Assembly: GCA_030377945.1 (NCBI GenBank)
Contig: JAUCGD010000009.1
Location: forward strand, 1 to 42,128
DNA: 42,128 nt
Reading direction: 5' to 3'
Source: Desulfobacterales bacterium HSG17
GTDB lineage: Bacteria > Desulfobacterota > Desulfobacteria > Desulfobacterales > Desulfococcaceae
Shown: one piece after another, positions 14,860-23,638 of the stretch
How the letters are laid out: each line of letters begins with the position of its first letter
How positions within the stretch are numbered: position 1 is the stretch's first letter
The notes under the pieces: generated by a model
Database searches by the model: none
What the model saw: only the letters and a program-made list of their open reading frames with translations
Told to the model about the DNA's origin: nothing
Translations under genes and position numbers: made by a program

Positions 14860-16743
14860 TTATTCTTCTGGGTCTTCGTTAAGCTTTTCCTGAAGATTTT
14901 CCCTCAGAATCTCACCAAAGGATGATGTTGCAGGACCCATCTTATTTATATAATCACTTAAAATAGTCTGGTCATCTTCCATATCCAGACGTTTGATGGA
15001 AAGCCCTATCCTTCTTTCATCACTGTTAATATTCATTACTTTTGCTGTAAGAACATCATCAATATTATATTTTTCAGAAGGATTCTTTATTTTTTCTTTG
15101 CTGATTTCAGATACATGTACAAGCCCTTCTATGCCTTCTTCCAGTTCGACAAATACACCGAAATCAGTAATATTTGTTACAGTGCCTGTAATTTCTTTAC
15201 CTACTTCATATCGTTCAGCAACTGTCTGCCATGGATCAGGCTGCATCTGTTTTATGCCCAGAGAAAATCTTTCATTTTCTTTTTCAATATCAAGCACAAC
15301 TGCCTGTACAACATCCCCTTTTTTGTAAATATCACCCGGATGTTTCACACGCTTTGTCCAGGAAATATCGGATATATGCACCAGACCGTCAATACCTTCA
15401 TCAATACCGATAAACAGACCGAAATCGGTAATATTTTTTATCTTGCCTTCAATAGTTGTACCAATGGGATATTTTTCGCTGATAACATCCCAGGGATTGG
15501 GAGCAACCTGCTTCATACCAAGGGAAATTCTTCTATTTTCAGGTTTTATATCCAGTACAATTGCATCAACTTCTTCGCCAACAGAGACAACCTTGGAAGG
15601 ATGACGTATTTTCCTTGTCCATGACATTTCAGAAACATGAATCAGACCTTCAATGCCTTCTTCAAGCTCAATAAATGCACCATAGTCTGTCAGACTTACA
15701 ACCTTTCCTGTGATTCGAGAATCAATCGGATATTTTTCTGAAGCAATAGTCCATGGATCTTCGGTTAATTGTTTCATTCCAAGTGAAACCCGTTCTTTTT
15801 CCAGGTCCAGGCTCAGAATTTTTACTTTAATGTCATCACCAACTGAAAAAAGCTCGGACGGATGTTTTACACGGCCCCATGAAATATCTGTAATATGGAG
15901 CAGACCGTCAACACCGCCAAGATCAACAAATACACCATATTCAGTGATATTTTTGACCACACCGGTTATTATTTTGCCTTCTTCAATAGCCTCTAAGGTT
16001 GCTGTTCTTGCAGCCTCGCGTTCATGTTCAAGGATCATCCGCCTTGAAAGTACGATATTGCTGCGTTTGCGGTTATATTTTAAAATCTTGAAGGTAAGGG
16101 TCTGCCCTACCATTTCATCAAGATTTTTAATAGGCCGCAAATCTGCCTGAGATCCGGGCAGGAATGCCTGGACTCCAATATCAACGGAAAAACCGCCTTT
16201 GACACGATTCAGAATTACACCTTCAACAATTCCGTCTTCGTCATAAGCGTTTTTAATTTCATCCCATACCTTGATTTTGGCAGCTTTCTCTTTTGACAGG
16301 ACAACAACTTCTTCTTCTTCATCCCACCATTCCACCATGACTTCAACAGCATCGCCAACTTCAGCTCTTATCTCGCCGTCCTCATCCCGAAATTCATGAA
16401 TTCGGATCTGGCCTTCAGATTTGTAACCAATGTCAACAAGTACATAGTCTTTATCAACGGAAATTATTTTTCCGGTGACAACTTCACCTTCAGCAAAGCG
16501 CTTGAAGCTTTCTTCGTACATATTCATCAAGCTTTCCATGCTGTCATCGCCATCGTCTTCCCCGGAATAGGAATCCGCTTCTCTTAAAGCTGCTTCTCTT
16601 AAAGCTGCTTCAGATAAATCTGCTTCTGTTGTTTCAGATACATCTGCTTCTACTTCTGCTACTTCAGATGTACTGGAATCTATATCAGATAAATCGTTTT
16701 GTTCTAATTGTTCTGTTTCGTCGTTTTTAACAATTTCTTCCAT
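14860..16743 (-). CDS. rpsA: 30S ribosomal protein S1
   Basis: This large ribosomal protein binds mRNA during initiation. Six S1 (OB-fold) domains follow one another from about residue 80 to 600. The last four carry repeated lines such as VTNITDFGVFVELEEGIEGL and HVSEISKEKI. The length of 627 is above the 557 of E. coli because of an acidic, low-complexity N-terminal extension of about 75 residues. That extension includes a duplicated EAALREAALREAD segment, encoded by a 15-bp direct repeat. It is the third gene after hisC and cmk, the classic cmk-rpsA order. It ends at a terminator. The 126 bases before its start are T-rich with no certain promoter. Confidence 0.97.
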   Translation of the reverse strand: MEEIVKNDETEQLEQNDLSDIDSSTSEVAEVEADVSETTEADLSEAALREAALREADSYSGEDDGDDSMESLMNMYEESFKRFAEGEVVTGKIISVDKDYVLVDIGYKSEGQIRIHEFRDEDGEIRAEVGDAVEVMVEWWDEEEEVVVLSKEKAAKIKVWDEIKNAYDEDGIVEGVILNRVKGGFSVDIGVQAFLPGSQADLRPIKNLDEMVGQTLTFKILKYNRKRSNIVLSRRMILEHEREAARTATLEAIEEGKIITGVVKNITEYGVFVDLGGVDGLLHITDISWGRVKHPSELFSVGDDIKVKILSLDLEKERVSLGMKQLTEDPWTIASEKYPIDSRITGKVVSLTDYGAFIELEEGIEGLIHVSEMSWTRKIRHPSKVVSVGEEVDAIVLDIKPENRRISLGMKQVAPNPWDVISEKYPIGTTIEGKIKNITDFGLFIGIDEGIDGLVHISDISWTKRVKHPGDIYKKGDVVQAVVLDIEKENERFSLGIKQMQPDPWQTVAERYEVGKEITGTVTNITDFGVFVELEEGIEGLVHVSEISKEKIKNPSEKYNIDDVLTAKVMNINSDERRIGLSIKRLDMEDDQTILSDYINKMGPATSSFGEILRENLQEKLNEDPEE

Positions 16744-16869
16744 GAAAAAAAAATACCCCCTTGGCCTTATTTTATTTATACTGCCATATATCTAATGCAA
16801 TATAACCTGTGAGATATATACAGGTATTTGATAAATTACAACACTTAATTTGATTTAATTTGATTTATT

Positions 16870-17532
16870 TTATTTTATTTCAATATACGACATCATTTGA
16901 GATACAACCTGATGAATGGATATATTGGTTGAATTGATAATTATAGCTTGTTTGGCAGGTTTTAACGGGGCTATTTTTCTTGTGCTGTCATTTTTATCTC
17001 TAAGGCGAATGTCTTTTTCAATCTGTTCCAGGGTCTGAGTATTTTTATGCTTTAACTCATTATAACGTCGTAATGCACGGGTTTCAGGAGAAGCATCCAA
17101 AAAGAATTTGACATCAGCATCTGGAAAAACAACGGTTCCCATGTCACGGCCTTCAAAGACAGTTCCTTTGTTTTTGCCCATATCTCTTTGTATTTTCAAT
17201 AAATATTCTCTTACAACAGGTCTTGCAGATATTAGAGATGCCAGCATACTGATTTCAGGACTTCGAATTAAGCGGCTTATGTCAGAATCACCTGAAATCA
17301 GGCAAAGGTCTGTTTCTGACCTGATAAACTTCAGTTCAAGGGTTTTACAGAGTTTTCCAAGTTCATCATCATTGTCAGGAGATATACCTGAGGTTTTTAC
17401 TGCCAGGGCAACACCTCTGTATAATGCGCCTGTATCAACATAAATATATGAAAGCTGCCTGGCAAGAGAACTGCTTACACTGGTTTTTCCTGCACCTGCC
17501 GGTCCGTCAATGGTTATTAAAAGCTGTTTCAA
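16870..17532 (-). CDS. cmk: Cytidylate kinase
   Basis: Cmk phosphorylates CMP and dCMP using ATP. The P-loop IDGPAGAGKTSVSSSLA is at the N-terminus, with YVDTGALYRGVAL following as in all family members. FEGRDMGTVVFPDADVKFFLDA and the basic lid LRDKNDSTRKIAPL are typical. The length (220) is normal. The start overlaps the hisC stop by four bases (ATGA), so translation is coupled. The order cmk-rpsA is widespread in bacteria, but hisC ahead of it is found mainly in particular lineages. Confidence 0.97.
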   Translation of the reverse strand: MKQLLITIDGPAGAGKTSVSSSLARQLSYIYVDTGALYRGVALAVKTSGISPDNDDELGKLCKTLELKFIRSETDLCLISGDSDISRLIRSPEISMLASLISARPVVREYLLKIQRDMGKNKGTVFEGRDMGTVVFPDADVKFFLDASPETRALRRYNELKHKNTQTLEQIEKDIRLRDKNDSTRKIAPLKPAKQAIIINSTNISIHQVVSQMMSYIEIK

Positions 17533-18629
17533 TTTAATGCCTTTTTTAATGCTTTGACAAACTTCTGGTTTTCTTCAAAAGTTCCGACATTAATCCTTAT
17601 ATATTCGGGAAAACCATAAGATGTCATGGAACGAACAATAACACCCTGTCTCAACATCTTTTCAAATATTTCTTTTGAATCCCTTTTAACATCAATAAGG
17701 AAAAAATTTGCATGGGTTTTGAAAAACTCTAGTCCCATATTTTCAAGGGATTTATATAGAAAGTCCAGGCCCTGATGTACGGTTTCAATAGTTTTGTTTA
17801 AAAATATTTCATCATCCAATGCTGCACATGCCCCGACCTGGGCAGGGATACTGGTATTAAATGGCATTCTTACCCTGTTAAGCAGGTTGGCAATCTCAGG
17901 AGATGTTATGCAGTATCCAATTCTAAGCCCTGCCAGTCCGTAAGCTTTTGAAAATGTACGAAGTGTAACTATATTCTTTCCCGGATTTCTCCCTGTTTCT
18001 GCAAAGTCAATTCCTTGGAGGCATTCAATATCCCGGACAAATTCTATATAGGCTTCATCAATAACAATTATAATATCCTGGGGAATTTCTTTTATAAATT
18101 TTTCAAAGTTTTCCCTGGAAATTATTTTGCCTGTGGGGTTATTCGGGTTGCAGATAAAAATCATGCGCGTCATGGATGTGACAGCATTTTTTATCCCCTC
18201 AAGATCAATATTAAGTGATTTAAGTGGAATATAAATCCCTTCTGCCCCTGTGCATTGAACAGCAATTTTATACATTAGAAATGAAGGTTTAGGTATTATA
18301 ACCTCATCTCCAGGCTGAAGAAAGACCCTTGAAAGCATTCCAATAATATCGTCGGAACCATTACCCAGAACAAAGTTTCCCCTGGGAATATTCAATTTTT
18401 GTGATAGCTTTTCAACAAGATAAAATCCGCTGCCGTCAGGATACCTGTGAAGTTTTGACATTGATTCTTTAATAGCTTTAACAGCCAGGGGAGACGGGCC
18501 AAGAGGATTTTCATTGGATGCAAGTTTTATGGAATTGTCAATGCCATATTCCCGTTCAAGCTCTTCAATTGGTTTACCCGGAACATATGGAGTAATGCAG
18601 GAAATATAATCTGGTACTTTTAAGCTCAT
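17529..18629 (-). CDS. hisC: Histidinol-phosphate aminotransferase
   Basis: This PLP enzyme of fold type I catalyses the transamination of imidazole acetol phosphate in histidine synthesis, and in some organisms also acts in Phe/Tyr synthesis. The family features are LASNENPLGPSP near residue 37, GNGSDDIIGML, NPNNPTGK, DEAYIEF and the PLP-lysine motif TFSKAYGLAGLRIGY. The length (366) is usual. No other his gene is present. The neighbouring cmk and rpsA, and aroE seven kilobases away, do not decide between a histidine and an aromatic role. It is the first gene of the leftward operon. Confidence 0.95.
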   Translation of the reverse strand: MSLKVPDYISCITPYVPGKPIEELEREYGIDNSIKLASNENPLGPSPLAVKAIKESMSKLHRYPDGSGFYLVEKLSQKLNIPRGNFVLGNGSDDIIGMLSRVFLQPGDEVIIPKPSFLMYKIAVQCTGAEGIYIPLKSLNIDLEGIKNAVTSMTRMIFICNPNNPTGKIISRENFEKFIKEIPQDIIIVIDEAYIEFVRDIECLQGIDFAETGRNPGKNIVTLRTFSKAYGLAGLRIGYCITSPEIANLLNRVRMPFNTSIPAQVGACAALDDEIFLNKTIETVHQGLDFLYKSLENMGLEFFKTHANFFLIDVKRDSKEIFEKMLRQGVIVRSMTSYGFPEYIRINVGTFEENQKFVKALKKALN

Positions 18630-18878
18630 AATAGATTATCATCTTTAATTTATCTGGTTAATAATGTATTATTCTGGAATCAGAATTATCCGATTAATTG
18701 ATTTTTTGCATTTTCCTTATCAGTCAATCAGCTTTCAGTACAAGAAAAAAATAGGAAAATAATAAAAAATAAGGTATTGCAGGATTAATCATCATTGACT
18801 TGTCTGATATGGCTGAATAGACTAAAGAGCTATAATAAAGTGAATATTTTGGAAGACAAATATTTTAAGAGGTGATAA

Positions 18879-19433
18879 ATGTTTAATACTTTGAAAATTT
18901 ATATTATTCTATCTGCCTTAATTCTTTTATGCTGTTCATGCAGTGCAAATAATAATTATCCTGAAAGGTCTATTGTTTATGAAAAAAATGCTGCTGACCA
19001 AAGTAATATTAACCAAAGTAATAATAACAGGGATGTCCAAAAATTTCTGGGATATAAATGTCTGGGAATTATCAATAACCCTGATAAAGTAGAAACATAT
19101 CAAATTGACCGGTTGAGAAACTCAAATCATACTGGTAATAATATTAACAGTTATCCTGTTACGCAAAAAGGACACAATCTTGATAATAAAGATATAAAAG
19201 CGGTTAGAAAGATTATTAACTCATCTTCAAGTTATGATTTCAAATGGTCAAAAAGAATCCGCATAAGGCCGTCACATGTTCTCAGGTTTATCAGGTATTC
19301 GGAAAAAGTAGATATTACCATTGATTTTAATACCAGGCAATGGGCATTTTACCATGACAATAAAGTAATGACAGAAGATATAAGTAAATCTGCAAGTACT
19401 GAGTTAAATAATATTATCTCCAAATTATTTTAA
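18879..19433 (+). CDS. Lipoprotein of unknown function
   Basis: A signal peptide of about 20 residues ends in a Cys-rich stretch (LILLCCSCSANN), so lipid attachment is likely, although which Cys is modified is not clear. A polar Asn/Gln-rich region follows (SNINQSNNNR). The C-terminal half may be a small mixed alpha/beta domain (VDITIDFNTRQWAFYHDNK). I recognise no family. It lies 64 bases ahead of the caspase-like gene on the same strand, so a common envelope-associated unit is plausible. AGAGGTGATAA precedes the ATG. Confidence 0.6.
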   Translation: MFNTLKIYIILSALILLCCSCSANNNYPERSIVYEKNAADQSNINQSNNNRDVQKFLGYKCLGIINNPDKVETYQIDRLRNSNHTGNNINSYPVTQKGHNLDNKDIKAVRKIINSSSSYDFKWSKRIRIRPSHVLRFIRYSEKVDITIDFNTRQWAFYHDNKVMTEDISKSASTELNNIISKLF

Positions 19434-19497
19434 TCCAGTTGTTTTAATCAGGTTTATAAAATACACAATTCTATATAAATTATTTAAGGAGGCAGAA

Positions 19498-20388
19498 ATG
19501 AGGACAATATTTATTTCAAAGAATAAAGCCTGTTGCAGGAATATACTTTTGTTTATATTGCTATTGGTGATTAGCTCCTGTGCAGGTAATAATATTAATT
19601 CCCATGATGCAGACCCGGTGATTCTGCCTTCATCCGATATTGTCAAACCTGTTAATACAAATACAACACCTGGTGAAACAGAAAATTCAAATGCTGTTAC
19701 GCTTCATCTTATAATTGCAGCAGATACCAATGACAGTCAGATTGGGAAATCTGTTGCTGTGGATTCAAGAAAATTCCAAAGTCTTATGGAAGATATTGTA
19801 AAACAGAGTAAAGGGGAAATGATTTTAAAAAAGATTGTCCTTCAAGGTGACTCGCTAAATAACAACAATCTGCTCAGGGCTATTGAATATCCAAAGGTTA
19901 ATCCTGATGATATTATAGTTTTTTTATATGCAGGTCACGGACATCGTTATCAATCAACTCCAACCAGGTGGCCTTTAATGGATACTCCGGGCAAGATAAC
20001 AGACTTTGCTATTATCATTGAAAGTATAAAAAATAAAAACCCCAGACAATTTATCATTCTTGCAGACTGCTGCAATGCAGTTGTTAACCGTCCGAGCATA
20101 AGGCTTTTATATGCAGGCAGGCAATTAAACTATGATGCAATTAAACAGATGTTTTTAACATCCAAAACCCAGATTGCTGCCAGCGGAAGCATTCCAGGTC
20201 AGTTTTCTTTTGGTGACAACGAGCAGGGAGGACTTTTTACCTCTTTGTTTATTTCAAACCTCAGCAAAGCCTTATTGTCAATCGGAGCAGACTGGGAGGA
20301 AGTTTTTCAAAAAACAAGACAAAATGTAGTAAATATGTCAGGGTTGTCAGGCAATGAACAAACTCCCCAATATCAAAGGTATAAATAA
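19498..20388 (+). CDS. Caspase-like (peptidase C14) lipoprotein
   Basis: The signal peptide ends in a good lipobox (VISSC, Cys 28), so the protein is anchored in the envelope. The caspase-fold hallmarks are present: IIVFLYAGHGHR with the catalytic His at 147, and FIILADCCNA with the catalytic Cys at 192, preceded by the usual Asp 190. The later AASGSIPGQFSFGDNEQGGLFTS and SLFIS segments fit the C14 fold. The usual 'DxCxS' Ser is an Ala here. It lies 27 bases ahead of a chemoreceptor gene, which makes a joint sensory unit likely. Most bacterial C14 proteins are cytoplasmic or multi-domain; a small lipidated one beside a chemoreceptor is unusual. GGAGG precedes the ATG. Confidence 0.85.
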   Translation: MRTIFISKNKACCRNILLFILLLVISSCAGNNINSHDADPVILPSSDIVKPVNTNTTPGETENSNAVTLHLIIAADTNDSQIGKSVAVDSRKFQSLMEDIVKQSKGEMILKKIVLQGDSLNNNNLLRAIEYPKVNPDDIIVFLYAGHGHRYQSTPTRWPLMDTPGKITDFAIIIESIKNKNPRQFIILADCCNAVVNRPSIRLLYAGRQLNYDAIKQMFLTSKTQIAASGSIPGQFSFGDNEQGGLFTSLFISNLSKALLSIGADWEEVFQKTRQNVVNMSGLSGNEQTPQYQRYK

Positions 20389-20415
20389 TATATTTTCTAA
20401 ATACAGGAGGTAGTA

Positions 20416-22773
20416 ATGTTAAAAAATATAAGCATAAAATGGCAGCTGGTTTTAACATGTATTGTGCTGGTAGCTGTGCCGGTAATAACTCTGGGTTCTT
20501 TAAGTTATAAATTTGTTAAAACCGAGACCTTTTCACAAATAGATGAACGATTGCAGCAGCAGACATTGCTGCTCAAGTCAATGATAGAAAATACATATGC
20601 AGAAATTCAAAAAACAAAACAAAACAGCATTTCTCAGGCACAGCAAATAGTAGACGGAGAAACCGAAGCTGTATATAAATTTGTCAGTTCGTGGAAAGGT
20701 GATAAAGAAAACCTGAAAGACATTATTGCATCCATTAGAGTTGGAAAAACAGGGTATATATGGATTACAGATTATAACGGCATATATATTGTATCAAAAG
20801 ATCGTCAAAGAGATGGTGAAAATATATGGAGTGCAAAAGATGCCAATGGAACTTATTTTATACAGGAAGCTGTTGATAAAGCAAGGCGTCTTTCAGGAAA
20901 TGCAATTGACCATCAAATCTATCCCTGGAAAAATATTGGGGAAGATGAAACAAGAGAGAAGATTGCTACTCTTGTTCATTTTCCTGAATATAACTGGGTT
21001 ATGGGAGTCAGTGTGTATTATGACGAACTAATTGATACAGGATATGAAAAAAAGAAAATTAATGAATTAAAAAATAATCTTTCAAAGGAAATCGTTGGAA
21101 AAACAGGATATGTATTTATTCTTAATGACAAAGGTGATTATATTCTTTCATACAAAAGAAAAAGTGACGGGGAAAATATTTTAGATGCCCAGGATGCAGA
21201 CGGAAAATTTTTTGTTCAGGAAATGGTATCAAAAGGCACGGCACTGGCAAACAGGGAAACTGCAACAATCTATTATACCTGGAAGAATAAAGGGGAAGAC
21301 AAAGCAAGGATGAAACTGGCCTGTTATACATCTTTTCCCAAGTTAAACTGGATAATCGGTTCTTCTGCATATCACAATGATTTTCTTGAAGGATTAAAAG
21401 AGATTCAGCGACTGACAATTATTGTAGCTGTTCTTTTTATCATTATAGGATCTGCTGGAGCATACCTATTTGCATCTTATATGACCGGAAAGTTTAAAAG
21501 ACTGGCAAATAATATGGGTAAAATCTCCGAAGGTGATCTAAATATAGATGTTCATAAAAGTCCCGGGAAAAATGAAATAGGCCAGATGAATACAGCTATG
21601 AATAAAATGATTTTTAATCTTAACAATACTATTTTAATGGCAGAGCAGATTGCACAGGGTGATTTAACTATAAAAGTCAATGTTCTTTCGGAAAAAGATT
21701 CCCTGGGCCATGCATTGAAAGAAATGGTTGAAACCCTGCTCAATGTTGTTATTAATGTTAGAAAAACAGTTGATAGCAGCAAAAAAATGGCTGATAATTT
21801 TACAGCTTCTGCTCAAAATGTTTCATTATTAAGTCAGCAGATGACTTTCACTTCAGAGCAGATGTCAGAAGGTTCAAATGAACAGGCTGCTTCCTCGGAA
21901 GAAGCATCTGCATCAACTGAGCAGATGAGCGCTAACATTAAACAAAATGCTGATAATGCTTATGAAACGGAAAAAATAGCTATCAAAGCCTCAAATGATG
22001 TAATGGAAATTGCCAATACTGTTGGAAAAACAGTAAAAGCCATGAATGAAATTGAAGAAAAGATTTCTATTATAGAAGAAATTGCAAGAGAAACCAACAT
22101 GCTTGCTCTTAATGCATCCATTGAAGCAGCCCGTGCAGGTGAACATGGGAAAGGTTTTACCGTAGTAGCTCTTGAAGTTAAGAAACTGGCTGAACACAGC
22201 CGGCTTGCTGCTGCAAAAATCAATAAACTATCAACATCCAGTGTTGAGGTAGCGGAAACAGCAGCAGAGCTTCTTAAAAAAACTGCACCTGATATTCAGA
22301 AAACTGCTGATCTTGTTCAGGAAATAAGCGCTGCGTGCAATGAACAAAGTACAGGAGCAGAACAGATTAACCTGGCAATACATCAGCTTGATCAGGTTAT
22401 TCAGCAAAATGCTTCAGCTTCGGAAGAAATGTCAGCAAGTGCTGAAAACTTATCGTCAAGTGCTGAACAACTGTCAGCAGGTGCAGGTAAAATGGCATCA
22501 CAGGCAAAGCAATTGCAGGATGCTGTCGCATTTTTTAAAATTGGACATTTTTATAACCCAGGCAATGATGAAGATGATGATATTCTGCAAATAAAAAAAG
22601 AAACCCTTAATGAAATCAAGCCTTCTGTTCCAAAAGTTTCTTATGCAAAGCCCCAAAAAAAAAGAATAAAACATGATTTTAATGAGCAAAAAAATGAAAC
22701 AGGCTTTGAACTGGATATGGCAAAACAGGATAATAACAAAGATATGCTGGATAATGAATTTGAGGATTTCTAG
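20416..22773 (+). CDS. Methyl-accepting chemotaxis protein with tandem Cache modules
   Basis: This 785-residue inner-membrane receptor has its first transmembrane helix at about residues 9-31. A periplasmic region of about 300 residues carries two similar Cache segments, each with the line VGKTGY..I....G.YI.S...R.DGENI (near 109-135 and 227-255). The second membrane helix is at about 333-354, followed by HAMP ([18 protein letters not shown]). The signalling tip [32 protein letters not shown], described here only by part, is conserved around residue 555-590. An unusual C-terminal tail of about 75 residues, acidic and lysine-rich, lacks the NWETF CheR-docking motif. AGGAGGTAG lies at proper spacing. 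The ligand is unknown; Cache domains often bind small organic acids. Confidence 0.93.
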   Translation: MLKNISIKWQLVLTCIVLVAVPVITLGSLSYKFVKTETFSQIDERLQQQTLLLKSMIENTYAEIQKTKQNSISQAQQIVDGETEAVYKFVSSWKGDKENLKDIIASIRVGKTGYIWITDYNGIYIVSKDRQRDGENIWSAKDANGTYFIQEAVDKARRLSGNAIDHQIYPWKNIGEDETREKIATLVHFPEYNWVMGVSVYYDELIDTGYEKKKINELKNNLSKEIVGKTGYVFILNDKGDYILSYKRKSDGENILDAQDADGKFFVQEMVSKGTALANRETATIYYTWKNKGEDKARMKLACYTSFPKLNWIIGSSAYHNDFLEGLKEIQRLTIIVAVLFIIIGSAGAYLFASYMTGKFKRLANNMGKISEGDLNIDVHKSPGKNEIGQMNTAMNKMIFNLNNTILMAEQIAQGDLTIKVNVLSEKDSLGHALKEMVETLLNVVINVRKTVDSSKKMADNFTASAQNVSLLSQQMTFTSEQMSEGSNEQAASSEEASASTEQMSANIKQNADNAYETEKIAIKASNDVMEIANTVGKTVKAMNEIEEKISIIEEIARETNMLALNASIEAARAGEHGKGFTVVALEVKKLAEHSRLAAAKINKLSTSSVEVAETAAELLKKTAPDIQKTADLVQEISAACNEQSTGAEQINLAIHQLDQVIQQNASASEEMSASAENLSSSAEQLSAGAGKMASQAKQLQDAVAFFKIGHFYNPGNDEDDDILQIKKETLNEIKPSVPKVSYAKPQKKRIKHDFNEQKNETGFELDMAKQDNNKDMLDNEFEDF

Positions 22774-22861
22774 ACCCCAAAAATTTAACATCAGATTACC
22801 ATGATGTAATTGATAATCATGATAAATAAACACCTGTTAAAACTTTTTGCAGCATCCGTAG

Positions 22862-22887
22862 GGTGCGTTAGCGCAGCGTAACGCACC
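22862..22887. repeat. GC-rich palindrome before ubiG
   Basis: GGTGCGTTA pairs with TAACGCACC around a short GCGCAGCG centre. The whole string is familiar to me from intergenic regions of many bacterial genomes as a dispersed palindrome. It lies 20 bases upstream of the UbiG start and could affect its mRNA leader. Confidence 0.85.
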
Positions 22888-22907
22888 TTGAAATTTATGG
22901 AGAAAAC

Positions 22908-23606
22908 ATGAATCTGGCTAATTTTGATATTAATGAAATAAATAAATTTGAAAAACTTGCTTCAAAATGGTGGGACTTGAGCGGGGAATCAAAGTCCCTG
23001 CATGATATAAATCCGCTCAGATCAGGTTATATTAAAAAAAGGGCAGATTTGAAAAATGCCCGTGTTCTTGATGTGGGGTGCGGAGGCGGGATTCTAAGTG
23101 AAGCCCTGGCAGGTTCAGGAGCAGATGTTACAGGCATTGATATGGGAAAAGAACCCCTGGCTGCTGCAAAATTACACCTGGAAAAAAGCGGGTTTCAGAT
23201 AAATTATTATCAAACAACAGTGGAATCTATGGCAGATAGTGAACCTGAAAGTTTTGATATAATTGCCTGCATGGAACTTCTGGAACATGTGCCTGACCCG
23301 GAATCTGTAATTAATGCCTGCTACAAGCTTTTAAAACCCGGTGGGAATATTTTTTTAGCTACTTTAAACAGAACCTTTAAATCCTTTATATTTGCAATTT
23401 TCGGTGCAGAATATATATTACGGCTGCTGCCAAGAGGAACACACAGATTTAATAAATTTGTTAAACCATCTGAAATAGAACAATGGGCAGAAAAAGCCGG
23501 TCTTAAAAAAAAAGATTTATCAGGAATGGAATATAATCCGTTTACCCAAAAATATTTTCTTAGTAAAAATGCAAAGGTTAATTATTTAATGCACTTAAAA
23601 AAGTAA
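22908..23606 (+). CDS. ubiG: UbiG-like O-methyltransferase
   Basis: This class I SAM-dependent methyltransferase has a family-specific start (EINKFEKLASKWWD...SLHDINPLRSGYI). The SAM-binding VLDVGCGGGILSEALA lies at about residues 52-67, with IACMELLEHVPDP further on. It matches UbiG, which performs both O-methylations in ubiquinone synthesis. Sulfate-reducing Desulfobacterota generally use menaquinone, so the substrate here may be another hydroxylated aromatic or lipid; the motif match does not settle it. The gene lies 32 bases before phaC, suggesting one transcript. Length (232) is normal. Confidence 0.85.
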   Translation: MNLANFDINEINKFEKLASKWWDLSGESKSLHDINPLRSGYIKKRADLKNARVLDVGCGGGILSEALAGSGADVTGIDMGKEPLAAAKLHLEKSGFQINYYQTTVESMADSEPESFDIIACMELLEHVPDPESVINACYKLLKPGGNIFLATLNRTFKSFIFAIFGAEYILRLLPRGTHRFNKFVKPSEIEQWAEKAGLKKKDLSGMEYNPFTQKYFLSKNAKVNYLMHLKK

Positions 23607-23638
23607 CTTAACTGATACAGCTAAAAGGGAGAAAAAAA

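Noticed and set aside
18795..18836. TTGACT and TATAAT as a promoter for the lipoprotein gene
   Set aside because: The two boxes are 30 bases apart, far from the required spacing, so neither supports the other.
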